Positions 40,181 through 49,154 of a stretch of 64,000 nt of DNA are shown here, one piece after another (within the stretch, counting starts at the first letter, position 1; each line of letters begins with the position of its first letter). Location of the stretch: the NCBI GenBank assembly GCA_045645485.1, contig JAZRIX010000062.1, positions 1 to 64,000 on the forward strand, written 5' to 3'. The stretch comes from SIG440 sp045645485. GTDB taxonomy: Bacteria; Bacillota; Clostridia; Monoglobales; Monoglobaceae. Both the position numbers and the translations under genes were made by a program. The notes beneath the pieces are model-generated. The model saw nothing but the letters and a program-made list of their open reading frames with translations, ran no database searches and had not been told where the DNA came from.

Positions 40181-41503
40181 TTATTTTGCTTTTCCGTACA
40201 AATCATATTCCATAAAATCGTCAATAACCACTTGGGCAAAATCACCCGGAGTAAGTTTTTTTGCTGACGTAAAGAAAACCTTTCCGTCTATTTCCTCAGA
40301 ATCACCGTAGGTTCTTCCGAAATACTGTTTTATCAGGTTGTCGTAGCCTTCAACAAGCACTTCAAGGCACTGTCCGGTTTTTTTGCTGTTCAATTCCTCC
40401 GAAACCGCCGCCTGATCAATCATTATAAGCTCCTGACGGTTTTTCTTTTCTTCATCATCTATCTGTCCGTCAAGCCTTGCGGCAGCAGTACCGTCCTCCT
40501 GAGAATAAGCAAAAACCCCAAGTCTGTCAAATTCTGTCTCGGTAACAAAATCCCGAAGCTCGTCAAATTCTTCCTCCGTCTCACCCGGGAAACCAACTAT
40601 CAGGGTGGTTCTGATTATTACATCAGGAATCCTGTTTCTGAGCTTCTTTATAATTCCGCAAATCTGTTCCTTGTTTGTTTTTCTTCCCATAAGCTTCAGT
40701 ATTCTGTCATTGCAATGCTGAATGGGTATATCAAAATAGTTACAAATTTTCTCCTGATTCGCAACGGTTTCTATCAGTTCATCCGTCACAAGCTCAGGAT
40801 AACAATAGTGAAGTCTTATCCATTTCAGCTCTTCTATTTTGCACAATTCATTCAAAAGCCTTGGCAAAGCATACTCACCGTAAATGTCCATTCCGTATCT
40901 CGTAGTATCCTGAGCAATTACCACTAGCTCACGGGCACCGTTCTCAGCAAGAATTTTTGCTTCCTTCACAATATCTTCAATTGTACGGCTGCGGTATTTG
41001 CCTCTTATGGCAGGAATAACACAATAAGTACAATAGTTGTCACAGCCCTCGGCAATCTTCAGATATGCCATATAAGACGGGGTTGTAACCACTCTGTGCA
41101 AGGGTTCGCCTGTCATATACTCATCACCGCAGTATATTTCAGCCTCACTGTTTTTGAAGTTTTTGAGAATTTCTGCAATTTTATCATATTCATTTGTACC
41201 GATTACAATATCAACCTCAGGAATTTCCTTCAGAATTTCTTCTTTGTAACGCTGGCTCATACACCCCGTAACAACCAGAATACGGCTGGGATCATTTTTT
41301 TTGTATTCGATATGATCCATAATGCAGTCAATAGATTCCTGCTTTGCATCATCAATAAAGGCACAGGTATTCACAATCATAATGTCTGCATCTTCTTCAT
41401 CTATAACAAGTTCAAACCCTGCATCTTCAAGCAATCCCATCATTTCTTCGGCATCAACAAGATTTTTTGAACATCCCAAAGAAACAAGCGAAACTTTTTT
41501 CAC
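40181..41503 (-). CDS. rimO: Ribosomal protein S12 methylthiotransferase
   Basis: Adds a methylthio group to an Asp of ribosomal protein S12. The N-terminal UPF0004 domain has Cys in LGCSKNLVDAE, NTCAFIDDA and VTGCMSQRY; the radical SAM motif is CDNYCTYCVIP near residue 150; the C-terminus forms a TRAM domain. LVDAE and IPAIRGKYRSR distinguish RimO from MiaB. The gene overlaps recX by 4 bases. Confidence 0.96.
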   Translation of the reverse strand: MKKVSLVSLGCSKNLVDAEEMMGLLEDAGFELVIDEEDADIMIVNTCAFIDDAKQESIDCIMDHIEYKKNDPSRILVVTGCMSQRYKEEILKEIPEVDIVIGTNEYDKIAEILKNFKNSEAEIYCGDEYMTGEPLHRVVTTPSYMAYLKIAEGCDNYCTYCVIPAIRGKYRSRTIEDIVKEAKILAENGARELVVIAQDTTRYGMDIYGEYALPRLLNELCKIEELKWIRLHYCYPELVTDELIETVANQEKICNYFDIPIQHCNDRILKLMGRKTNKEQICGIIKKLRNRIPDVIIRTTLIVGFPGETEEEFDELRDFVTETEFDRLGVFAYSQEDGTAAARLDGQIDDEEKKNRQELIMIDQAAVSEELNSKKTGQCLEVLVEGYDNLIKQYFGRTYGDSEEIDGKVFFTSAKKLTPGDFAQVVIDDFMEYDLYGKAK

Positions 41504-41973
41504 TCCATATCACCCTTTTTCACTTTTATATCCAAATCGTCAAAGCATCTGTTTATATCATAAATTCCAAAGCCTCTTCTGACCAGATGTGCTTTTGCTT
41601 TTTCAAGCTCCTTCCAATCCGAAAATTCTTTGTCGCCAAACCGAAGCTCCACATACTCACGAAGCTGATCCTGTATATTTTCCTCAAATTCTTCAGAAGC
41701 TTTTTCAATTACACTTGAGGCAACCCCTTTCTGAAACAGTTCCTGCTTCAGTCGGAAAAGCCCCTTCATATTTACAAACATTCCGTCGTGAATATACATC
41801 CTTGCATACTCACAATCATCAAGGATACCTGCCCTGCAAAACTCTGCCACAGTCTTTTCTGCCACATCCTCGGCTATACCCTTTTGGCAAAGCTTTTTCA
41901 GAATCTCACTGCAGGTATACATTTTGTATGACAAAAGGCCTGCTGCAATTTTTTTTGCTTTTTCAAGCTCCAT
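41500..41973 (-). CDS. recX: Regulatory protein RecX
   Basis: Binds RecA filaments and limits their activity. The three-helix repeats are seen: LLSYKMYTCSEILKKLCQKGI, then a second unit with DDCEYARMYIHDG, and a third around AHLVRRGFGIYDIN. Length 157 is in the normal range. Encoded directly downstream of recA (19-base gap), the usual arrangement. Confidence 0.92.
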   Translation of the reverse strand: MELEKAKKIAAGLLSYKMYTCSEILKKLCQKGIAEDVAEKTVAEFCRAGILDDCEYARMYIHDGMFVNMKGLFRLKQELFQKGVASSVIEKASEEFEENIQDQLREYVELRFGDKEFSDWKELEKAKAHLVRRGFGIYDINRCFDDLDIKVKKGDME

Positions 41974-41992
41974 AACACATCGCCCTCAAAAA

Positions 41993-43063
41993 CTACTTTT
42001 TCTTACCTGTAGGCTTGGGTACGGGCATAAACGCCGTAGACGCCTCAGCATCTGCACCAACATTTTCTCCCACAAGCGGAAGACCCGCTTTTTCTCTAAT
42101 CTTTTGTTCAATCTCAAAGCAAAGTGCCTCGTCTTCTTCAAGAAGCTTTTTCACTGTTTCTCTTCCCTGACCCAGCTTTTCGCCTTCATAAGAGAACCAT
42201 GAGCCTGACTTCTGAATAATACCGAAGTCAACACCCACGTCAACAATATTTCCTGATTTTGAGATACCTTCGCCGTAAATAATATCAAATTCTGCTTCCT
42301 TAAAGGGAGGAGCAACCTTGTTTTTCACAACCTTAACCTTTGTATGGTTACCGATTGCACCGTCATCACCCTTTACTGTTTCAGAACGGCGTACATCAAG
42401 TCTAACAGAAGAATAATACTTGAGAGCACGTCCTCCGGCAGTGGTTTCGGGATTACCGAACATAACGCCCACCTTTTCACGAAGCTGATTTATAAAGATT
42501 GCTGTTGTATTTGACTTGCTAACAACCGAAGTAAGCTTTCTGAGAGCCTGAGACATCAGTCTTGCCTGAAGACCCACGTGTGAGTCGCCCATAAGACCTT
42601 CAATTTCCTGTTTGGGAACCAATGCCGCAACCGAGTCGATTACAATAACATCAATAGCACCCGAACGAACCAGCTGTTCTGTAATTTCAAGAGCCTGCTC
42701 ACCTGTATCAGGCTGTGAAACAATAAGGTCATCAATTCTGACACCCAGCTTTTCGGCATAAACCGGATCAAGTGCGTGTTCCGCATCAATAAAAGCTGCT
42801 TCGCCGCCCATCTTCTGAGCTTCAGCAACAATATGAAGGGCAACAGTTGTCTTACCTGAAGATTCAGGACCGTAAATTTCAACTATTCTTCCTCTGGGAA
42901 CACCGCCGATACCCAGTGCAATATCAAGTGCCATAGAACCTGTGGGAATCGCTTCAACTTCAACACTTGTCTTTTCGCCAAGTCTCATAACCGCACCGGA
43001 GCCGTACTGCTTTTCTATCTGACCCATAACAGTTTCAAGGGCCTTTCTCTTTTCCTCCTGCAT
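41993..43063 (-). CDS. recA: Recombinase RecA
   Basis: Strand-exchange and SOS coprotease protein. Walker A GPESSGKTT near residue 66, Walker B region VIVIDSVAALVPK near 137, the GLQARLMSQALRKL loop and the NQLREKVGVMFGNPETT segment are complete; the C-terminus ends with a basic PKPTGKKK. ATG 43063 is chosen because AAAGGCGG is 9 bases upstream. No LexA-type box was seen near its promoter at 43136-43164. Confidence 0.98.
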   Translation of the reverse strand: MQEEKRKALETVMGQIEKQYGSGAVMRLGEKTSVEVEAIPTGSMALDIALGIGGVPRGRIVEIYGPESSGKTTVALHIVAEAQKMGGEAAFIDAEHALDPVYAEKLGVRIDDLIVSQPDTGEQALEITEQLVRSGAIDVIVIDSVAALVPKQEIEGLMGDSHVGLQARLMSQALRKLTSVVSKSNTTAIFINQLREKVGVMFGNPETTAGGRALKYYSSVRLDVRRSETVKGDDGAIGNHTKVKVVKNKVAPPFKEAEFDIIYGEGISKSGNIVDVGVDFGIIQKSGSWFSYEGEKLGQGRETVKKLLEEDEALCFEIEQKIREKAGLPLVGENVGADAEASTAFMPVPKPTGKKK

Positions 43064-43135
43064 AAACAAAAACCGCCTTTCCTTTTATCAAAATGAAGCT
43101 TTTGTACTTCAAAAACACAATTTTATTCAAAATAA

Positions 43136-43164
43136 ATCATACCATATCTTGTATGCAAAGTCAA
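43136..43164 (-). promoter_or_regulatory. Promoter of recA
   Basis: Minus strand: -35 TTGACT (43159-43164), 17-base spacer, -10 TATGAT (43136-43141), about 70 bases ahead of the start. Confidence 0.7.
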
Positions 43165-43252
43165 GAACATAAACTATTTGTTTTTTGAATTTGTAAAAGC
43201 TTTCACAAATAATTCTACGCCGTTATCAGTACAATAAAACGGATAGAAAAAC

Positions 43253-43296
43253 AAAACCCCAACCAATATGACGAATTCATCACAGGTTGAGGTTTT
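43253..43296 (-). terminator. Terminator of the acyl-CoA ligase gene
   Basis: AAAACCCCAACC (43253-43264) pairs with GGTTGAGGTTTT (43285-43296) with one G-A mismatch and a 20-base loop. T runs lie on both outer sides. Confidence 0.65.
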
Positions 43297-43299
43297 TTA

Positions 43300-45003
43300 T
43301 TATCTCGCCAGAAGCTTTTCCTCTTCTTCCTTTTCAAGCTCACGGTAAGCAATCTTTCCTACCAGAGTTTTGGGAAGGTTATCACGAAATTCATATTCCC
43401 TCGGAAGGGCATACTTTGCAATATGCTTTTCACAATGTGCTTTTATGGATTCTTTTACAGCATCTGTAGGCTCAAAGCCGTTCTTCAGCACCACAAAAGC
43501 TTTTACCTTCTGTATTTTCAAATCATCCTTGACCCCGATAACAGTACTGAACATAACCGCTTCATGAGAGTCAATTATATTTTCAATTTGTGAGGGATAT
43601 ACATTGTAGCCGCTTGTCACAATCATTCTCTTGAGTCTCTGAACAAAATAAATAAAGCCGTCTTCGTCCATATGCCCAAGGTCTCCTGTATGCAGATATG
43701 TCTTTCCGTCATCGTGAACCCGAAGAGTCTGACTTGTCTCCTTGGGATTATTTATGTATTCCTTCATAAGAGTCGGACCCGTAAGACAAATCTCACCCAT
43801 TTCTCCCACAGGTGCCTCATCATTTGTATTGGGCACAACAATCTTATAATATGTATCGGGGAAAGGTATTCCAATACTGCCCTCACGGTAATAATCAATA
43901 GGCGTAAGACAGCTTGCAGTTACACATTCGGTGGTTCCGTAGCCTTCTCTGACCTGAATTGACGCACCGCCTGCTTTCAGAAAAGCGTCAATTTTCTTTT
44001 TCAATTCAACTGAAAGTGAATCTCCGCCGCTGAACATTCCCTTGAGACACGAAAGGTCTGCCTTTTGCATATCCTTGTTACGCATCATACCTTCAAACAG
44101 GGTAGGTACACCTGCCATATAATTGGGTCTGTGTTTTTTGAAAAGACCGGGAAATTCATCAACCTTCACTCTTGGCACAAGAACACACTTTCCTGCATGA
44201 GCAAGAATAGTATGAATTCCGACCCCAAGACCAAAGCCGTGGAAAACAGGCATAACCGATAGCATAACATCCCCTGCTTCAAAGCACTGAGAAGCCGCCG
44301 CCGTCTGCATTGCAAGAGCATTGAAGTTAAGATTTGTCAACAGAATTCCTTTGGATGTTCCCGTTGTTCCGCCGCTAAACAGAATAACTGCCGCATCACT
44401 GCCTTTTCCTTCATAATACGGGTCTTCTTTTACAAACTTTGCACCATTTAAAAATTCATTCCATGACAAAGACCATGGGTCATTGACAGCTTTGGGTTCA
44501 TGTCCGATAAACTTATAAACAAAGCCTTTGATAGGTGGCAGAGCTTCTTCGATTTTGGTTACAATAACCTTCTCCACCTTTGTTTTGCCCTTCAAAGCCT
44601 CAAATTTGTCATAAAACTGTGTAAGAGTAATGGCAAGACGGCTTTCGCTTTCATTGAGATAAAACAGAATCTCACTTTCAGCAGAAAGAGGATGAACCAT
44701 ACTTGCAACAGCACCAATTTTATTGATTGCATAAAACATAACAACCGCCTGCGGAGTATTGGGCATACAGATTGTCACTGCATCACCCTTGCCAATACCC
44801 ATAGCAGTCAAAGCCTTTGCACAATTGTCAATTTCAACCAGAAAATCTGCATAGGTTGCTGATTTTCCCATAAAGTCATAGGCTGTATATGTACTGTAAT
44901 TTTCCTTTGTTTTTTTCACCATATCATACATAGATATGTCGGGATACTCCAACGTTCTGGGAGTATTCCCGTAAAACCTGAACCAAGCTGCATCAGAATT
45001 CAA
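43300..45003 (-). CDS. Long-chain acyl-CoA ligase family protein (AMP-forming)
   Basis: Activates a carboxylic acid as the acyl-adenylate. P-loop-like FSGGTTGTSKGILLT near residue 210, REGYGTTECV near 345, YLHTGDLGHMDEDGFIYFVQR near 430 in pieces (TGD and the hinge) and the C-terminal catalytic Lys region KTLVGKIAYREL. Length about 567 fits family members acting on fatty acids. Start: TTG 45003, nine bases after GGAGG; a TTG at 45009 is too close. The gene overlaps the E2-like acyltransferase gene by 11 bases, so the two are likely partners. Confidence 0.88.
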   Translation of the reverse strand: MNSDAAWFRFYGNTPRTLEYPDISMYDMVKKTKENYSTYTAYDFMGKSATYADFLVEIDNCAKALTAMGIGKGDAVTICMPNTPQAVVMFYAINKIGAVASMVHPLSAESEILFYLNESESRLAITLTQFYDKFEALKGKTKVEKVIVTKIEEALPPIKGFVYKFIGHEPKAVNDPWSLSWNEFLNGAKFVKEDPYYEGKGSDAAVILFSGGTTGTSKGILLTNLNFNALAMQTAAASQCFEAGDVMLSVMPVFHGFGLGVGIHTILAHAGKCVLVPRVKVDEFPGLFKKHRPNYMAGVPTLFEGMMRNKDMQKADLSCLKGMFSGGDSLSVELKKKIDAFLKAGGASIQVREGYGTTECVTASCLTPIDYYREGSIGIPFPDTYYKIVVPNTNDEAPVGEMGEICLTGPTLMKEYINNPKETSQTLRVHDDGKTYLHTGDLGHMDEDGFIYFVQRLKRMIVTSGYNVYPSQIENIIDSHEAVMFSTVIGVKDDLKIQKVKAFVVLKNGFEPTDAVKESIKAHCEKHIAKYALPREYEFRDNLPKTLVGKIAYRELEKEEEEKLLAR

Positions 45004-45859
45004 AATCAATTTCCTCCCCTAATGTTTTATCCAGTAATTCCGGGTTTTTAAACAAATACTTCACAAGTTTGAGCGAACGTGCAAAATAAAACCCGTCTGC
45101 AATTCTTTCGTCCAGCGTAACGCCCATATTCACCACATCACGCACAGACTGCTGATTATTTTCATCAAGCACAATTTCTTTGTGCATTTCTCCGATAGTA
45201 ATAACTATGCCGTTTGTTCCAAAGTTATTAAGGTGATGATACACCGCATCACACTTGATACTGCCAAGATTGGACAGCATAACGGTCACATAATTGGGAT
45301 CAACGCTGCTGAAGGTCTTTGGCATAAATCCGTGACTGTCCGCAAAACGCATAAAGCACATAAAAAGCTCCATCAAAGGCTTTGGCAGCTTTTTAATCAG
45401 ATTCAGAAGGTCGTCGACCTTGACTCCCTTCTCCTCTTTTTTCGCTTCCGCAACCTTTGGAGAAAGTCTGTCTGTTATCGCACAAACATTTTCATCGTCC
45501 TTGGGATGATAAATCACCAGAGATTCCTCCGCATGGTCGGCAAATCTCTTTTTAACCGTAAAGCCCATAGAAATATTATTGCGCATATAGTAACGTTTGC
45601 CCGAAATATATCTGTTGAGAAGCGGACGCATCTTCACAGTTCTTGCAACAGCGGCAATAACACAGTGAAACAAGGTCACCTTCCGTTCCCCCGTAGAGTT
45701 CTTTTCCTTTATGTAAGAAAGAAGCTCTGTAATATCAATTTTTTCGTTTATATACACCTCTGCATCAGTGCGTTTGGGCATGAGATATGCCATATAAAAA
45801 TGCATTCCGTCAATATCACGAACACGGCACGCATCATGTCTGTCTCCCCATCTTTTCAC
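44993..45859 (-). CDS. 2-oxoacid dehydrogenase E2-type acyltransferase domain protein
   Basis: A single catalytic domain related to E2 acyltransferases and chloramphenicol acetyltransferase, without lipoyl or binding domains. Residues around VTLFHCVIAAVARTVKMRPLLNRYI in pieces, NNISMGFTVKKRF and VTVMLSNLGSIKCDAVYHHL correspond to the core. The C-terminal active-site motif expected as H-R-x-x-D-G reads E-R-I-A-D-G (LDERIADGFYFARSL), so the catalytic His is replaced by Glu. GTG 45859 follows GAGG; TTG 45862 is an alternative. Partner of the acyl-CoA ligase; substrate unknown. Confidence 0.78.
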   Translation of the reverse strand: MKRWGDRHDACRVRDIDGMHFYMAYLMPKRTDAEVYINEKIDITELLSYIKEKNSTGERKVTLFHCVIAAVARTVKMRPLLNRYISGKRYYMRNNISMGFTVKKRFADHAEESLVIYHPKDDENVCAITDRLSPKVAEAKKEEKGVKVDDLLNLIKKLPKPLMELFMCFMRFADSHGFMPKTFSSVDPNYVTVMLSNLGSIKCDAVYHHLNNFGTNGIVITIGEMHKEIVLDENNQQSVRDVVNMGVTLDERIADGFYFARSLKLVKYLFKNPELLDKTLGEEIDFEF

Positions 45860-45916
45860 CAAATCACCTCATCAAAAATTATATATTGTTAAACATAAAG
45901 TTCTTTTGAACACACC

Positions 45917-45950
45917 AAAAGCATCCCCCGTTTTTTCGGGGAATGCTTTT
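45917..45950 (-). terminator. Terminator of the DUF3048 lipoprotein gene
   Basis: AAAAGCAT and CCCCG pair with CGGGG and ATGCTTTT across one internal mismatch, 6-base loop. It ends 3 bases from the stop codon and has T runs on both sides. Confidence 0.75.
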
Positions 45951-45953
45951 CAT

Positions 45954-47222
45954 TTACTCAATTACAGCACCCAGAGACTTGTTAATAATATTAACAAAGG
46001 TCTTTCCTGGATTAAGCTTTATTTCTTTGCCCGATTTGTCGGTATATACAGTTTTTGCATTTCTGGATGCCTTTGACCAGTTTATCTCCACACACTTTCC
46101 GTTGGTGATATAAAAGCCTTCGCCGCTGCCTACCGTATCAAGCTGCTGACGTGCACTTCCGTCCCCAAGATTATAGTTGTTCACATACTGAACAATTACA
46201 TTTTTCACCGTCACGGGTCTTCCGCTCTGTGTTGCATAATCAGAGCTTCCCAACTGCTTTGTATAAAGCTTGGTTTCAGCATCATACTTGTATCCGGTAT
46301 TATAAAAACCGCTGTATTTCAGAGTAACCTTCTCGGCTGCTTTTCCGTTTTCAAGGTCCTTGTCAGCTCTGTTGTATTCAAAGACATTTCCCTTTGATGT
46401 AGTCTGCGAATATCCCTTTGCCTCTGCAGTTTTCAGGAGACTTTCCATCTTGGTGTAGGCAGTGTGCCAGTCAGAAGTAACAGAATAATCACGATAATAT
46501 GTAGAGGCATCAAACAAACCGTTTATATTGTTTATTCCCAGAGCGGGAATGTCCTTTGCTGCCAGAGGGCTCCAGCCGAAGTGTCCGTAAATTGCATCAT
46601 TTTCCATAACATAATCAAGGAAATAATGACGTGAAGAACGTACAGGACCGATTTTTTCTGTGGTATCATTTTTGAAAAGTGCCATATATCTCGTGGCACC
46701 GCCTTCAACAAACATTTCGTAGGCCAGAAAAGCGTCTTCAAGTCCTGCCTGTGGACGGGCATCACTGTTGTCGTTGTCAATCATAACAGCAACAGGTCTT
46801 GAATCAGATTCTACGTATTTTTCAAAAAACTCTGCAATGTTTTTTTCGTCTATTCCTTCAATAAATGTGAGTTCAAAAACATCTCCGTCCGCAATCACAA
46901 TATCTATAGCTGCATCAAAAAGCTCTCCGCCTTTTGACAGAACCCATTTTTCAGACTTTTTTTCATCGGCTTCAACGCCCTTGACGGATTTTATTCTCAC
47001 ATCGTCTCCTGACTTTTCAAACACTGCAATTTTTTCCTTTTCAAGTGCTTCTGTCAGAGTTTCTGCCTTGGTAACAACATCAAATGCTTCGCTTTTTCCT
47101 TCTTCAAAATTTACAGTAACCGAAATATTCTTTTTTTCTCCTCCGCATCCGCTCATACCAAAAACAAGTACGGCAAGAGAAAAAACTGCAGCCAATAATG
47201 TAATAACTTTTTTGCTGTTCAT
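45954..47222 (-). CDS. DUF3048 lipoprotein with an N-terminal DUF4430-like domain
   Basis: Exported lipoprotein (MNSKKVITLLAAVFSLAVLVFG, lipobox MSGC). Residues about 28-125 form a beta-rich domain similar to DUF4430 (VTVNFEEGKSEAF, ALEKEKIAVFEK, KSEKWVLSKGGELF, DGDVFELTFIEG). The rest is the DUF3048 pair of YerB: PVAVMIDNDNSDARPQAGLEDA in pieces, GGATRYMALFKND, PVRSSRHYFLDYV, then FYITNGKCVEINWSKA and LNPGKTFVNII. Role unknown; YerB-type proteins are surface-located. ATG 47222 follows GAGGTG. Confidence 0.85.
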   Translation of the reverse strand: MNSKKVITLLAAVFSLAVLVFGMSGCGGEKKNISVTVNFEEGKSEAFDVVTKAETLTEALEKEKIAVFEKSGDDVRIKSVKGVEADEKKSEKWVLSKGGELFDAAIDIVIADGDVFELTFIEGIDEKNIAEFFEKYVESDSRPVAVMIDNDNSDARPQAGLEDAFLAYEMFVEGGATRYMALFKNDTTEKIGPVRSSRHYFLDYVMENDAIYGHFGWSPLAAKDIPALGINNINGLFDASTYYRDYSVTSDWHTAYTKMESLLKTAEAKGYSQTTSKGNVFEYNRADKDLENGKAAEKVTLKYSGFYNTGYKYDAETKLYTKQLGSSDYATQSGRPVTVKNVIVQYVNNYNLGDGSARQQLDTVGSGEGFYITNGKCVEINWSKASRNAKTVYTDKSGKEIKLNPGKTFVNIINKSLGAVIE

Positions 47223-47294
47223 ATTGTCACACCTCATGCTTTTCAAAAACTAACTGTCTTTTATAATTCAGAAATCACAAAAGCCGTCTTTTGC

Positions 47295-47323
47295 ATTATA
47301 TTACATTTTTCGAAAAATTTCAA
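47295..47323 (-). promoter_or_regulatory. Promoter of the DUF3048 lipoprotein gene
   Basis: Minus strand: -35 TTGAAA (47318-47323), 17-base spacer, -10 TATAAT (47295-47300), about 72 bases ahead of the start. Confidence 0.7.
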
Positions 47324-47401
47324 CCTTTATATGAAATTTTTAAGTTTTTTCCATCAGGCTTTACATAATTCACAAAGCAAAAATCATATATAATATCATA
47401 T

Positions 47402-48022
47402 TTAACCTTGAAAATTGAGATTATTATCATCCTTGTAGCCAATTACCTTTGCAGGAACACCGCCCACTATCGCCTTTTCAGGAACATCCTTAACAACAAC
47501 TGCTCCCGCAGCCGCCAAGCTGTGAGAATGCATTGTTAAATCTCCGAGAACTTTTGCTCCGCATGTGACCGCAACATTATCTTCCAAAACAGGGTTATAT
47601 TCTCCTTTATATCCAATTGTTACCTGCTGATATATTCTGCAGTTTTTGCCTATCTTTTTTGCACTTATAATTGTTGCAAACCCGTGTTGAATGTATAAAC
47701 CGCCGCCAATCTCTTTGGTGTATATAAAAAGACTTCCCATAGGCTTCCACAGGATACGTGCAATGACAAAATGCAATCTGCCCGTCAATGAACCGTTTGG
47801 GTGTTTGAAACGATGCTGAAGCAGATTCCGAAATTCTTTTTTATATGTAAGATACCAATTAAGTGATTCAAACAAATTGAAATTTATCTGTTCAATTTCG
47901 TTCCAACGTGCAACATCCTCTTTAATCAAATGTTTTTGCTTAGAGCATATTGTACATAAATAAACCGGAAGCGTTCTGGGATAATTTATTACTGCAAGCA
48001 CCCTTCTGCCAATACCTGCCAT
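47402..48022 (-). CDS. Serine acetyltransferase-like hexapeptide protein
   Basis: Left-handed beta-helix O-acetyltransferase. A helical N-terminal half of about 100 residues (FNLFESLNWYLTYKKEFRNLL) is followed by hexapeptide repeats: IGGGLYIQHGFATIISAKKIGKNC in pieces with the active His, QQVTIGY, VLEDNVAVTCGAKVLGD, and AAGAVVVKDVPEKAIVGGVPAKVIG. The family includes CysE and capsule-type acetyltransferases; the shortened N-terminus resembles the latter. No cysK gene lies beside it. It is 97 bases downstream of the rubrerythrin gene on the same strand. Confidence 0.85.
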   Translation of the reverse strand: MAGIGRRVLAVINYPRTLPVYLCTICSKQKHLIKEDVARWNEIEQINFNLFESLNWYLTYKKEFRNLLQHRFKHPNGSLTGRLHFVIARILWKPMGSLFIYTKEIGGGLYIQHGFATIISAKKIGKNCRIYQQVTIGYKGEYNPVLEDNVAVTCGAKVLGDLTMHSHSLAAAGAVVVKDVPEKAIVGGVPAKVIGYKDDNNLNFQG

Positions 48023-48075
48023 TTCTTATTCCTTCTTTCCATACAAAACATTATTGGTTAAGAAACAACAACATA

Positions 48076-48108
48076 ATGAGCAAGCAAAAATAAATCTTGC
48101 TTGCTCAT
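48076..48108 (-). terminator. Hairpin after the rubrerythrin gene
   Basis: ATGAGCAAGCAA (48076-48087) pairs perfectly with TTGCTTGCTCAT (48097-48108). The stem is strong but the T run after it is poor, so it may only reduce read-through into the acetyltransferase gene. Confidence 0.5.
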
Positions 48109-48119
48109 ATATTATTCTA

Positions 48120-48704
48120 TTAGAAATACCGTTTAAGAAGTCCTTCCAAGCCTTTTCCGTGTCGAGCTTCGTCTCTTGCCATTTCGTGAACGGTGTCATG
48201 AATAGCATCAAGACCATTCTTCTTTGCACAGGATGCTAGATCGAATTTACCCTGTGTTGCACCGTATTCGCAATCAACTCTCCATTTGAGGTTATCCTTT
48301 GTCGTAGCCTTCATGTTGGGTTCAAGGTCTTCACCCAGAAGTTCTGCAAACTTTGCAGCGTGTTCAGCCTCTTCAAAAGCTGCCTTTTCCCAGTAAAGTC
48401 CTACTTCGGGATATCCTTCACGATGTGCAATGCGAGCCATGCAAAGATACATACCAACTTCAGCACATTCACCGTTGAAGTTTGCCATAAGCTGTTCAAA
48501 GATGTACTTTTTGTCTTCCTCTGAAATATCAGGGTTATTCTTTACAGTCTTTCCGTAAACACCGTATTCGTGCTCTGCAGCCAGTGCAGCACCTTCCTGC
48601 ATTTCCTTAAACTTGTCTGCAGGAACCTTGCATACAGGACAAGCTGCGGGAGGAGTATCTCCTTCGTGAACATAACCGCATACTGAACATACAAATTTTT
48701 TCAT
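48120..48704 (-). CDS. Rubrerythrin-type NADH peroxidase (rubredoxin domain first)
   Basis: Reduces hydrogen peroxide, protecting an anaerobe from oxygen. A rubredoxin-like domain opens the protein (CSVCGY near residue 5-10, CPVCKVP near 22), the reverse order of classical rubrerythrin. The ferritin-like di-iron domain follows with ECAEVGMYLCMARIA, EEAEHAAKFAELL and EMARDEARHGKGL carrying Glu and His ligands. The 194-residue length is usual. It follows perR by 27 bases and is therefore under the same Per-box promoter. Confidence 0.94.
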   Translation of the reverse strand: MKKFVCSVCGYVHEGDTPPAACPVCKVPADKFKEMQEGAALAAEHEYGVYGKTVKNNPDISEEDKKYIFEQLMANFNGECAEVGMYLCMARIAHREGYPEVGLYWEKAAFEEAEHAAKFAELLGEDLEPNMKATTKDNLKWRVDCEYGATQGKFDLASCAKKNGLDAIHDTVHEMARDEARHGKGLEGLLKRYF

Positions 48705-48731
48705 AGTAAATTTCCTCCTAAAATAAAGTTT

Positions 48732-49121
48732 TTAATTATTAGCATTTTTACATTGCGAACACTTTCCAACAAACATTGTGTAGTGTTCATAAATTTCTCC
48801 GTCGAATCTTTCAGCTGCCCATTTGTTAAATTCTTTAAAGGGTTCCGACTCAATATCAAGAATTTTTCCGCACATATCGCAACATACATGATAGTGAGTA
48901 TCAGGATTCCCGTCAAAGTGTTCAACGCTGGTGCCTATGTTCAACTTCTGAATAGTACCGTTTTCGGCAAGCATTGCAAGGTTTCGATAAACCGTGCCAA
49001 GGCTGATGTTGGGTATTGTCTTTCTCACTTCGGCATAAACCCAATCAGCAGTGGGATGGCACTTTGTTGATTGTACCACTTCCAGTATTGCCTCCCGTTG
49101 TCGGCTTCTTTTTTGTACCAT
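48732..49121 (-). CDS. perR: PerR/Fur family peroxide-responsive repressor
   Basis: Metal-dependent repressor. The winged helix includes HPTADWVYAEVRK and SLGTVYRNLAMLAENG (recognition helix, residues 42-57). The structural zinc site is two CxxC pairs (CCDMCGK near 95, CSQCKN at the end) and the sensing region HFDGNPDTHYH supplies His/Asp ligands. Length 129. It is first in an operon with the NADH peroxidase gene, and its promoter overlaps a Per-box-like sequence, consistent with peroxide-relieved autorepression. Confidence 0.92.
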   Translation of the reverse strand: MVQKRSRQREAILEVVQSTKCHPTADWVYAEVRKTIPNISLGTVYRNLAMLAENGTIQKLNIGTSVEHFDGNPDTHYHVCCDMCGKILDIESEPFKEFNKWAAERFDGEIYEHYTMFVGKCSQCKNANN

Positions 49122-49154
49122 AATAACAGCACCTCATTTCAATATTGATAACTG

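Noticed and set aside
43070..43200. Possible LexA/SOS box at the recA promoter.
   Set aside because: Only a half site (GAAC or GTTC without its partner at the correct spacing) was found.
43252..43297. CCCCAAC-containing hairpin resembling the MITE ends.
   Set aside because: Only about eight bases agree and it works as a normal terminator for the acyl-CoA ligase gene.
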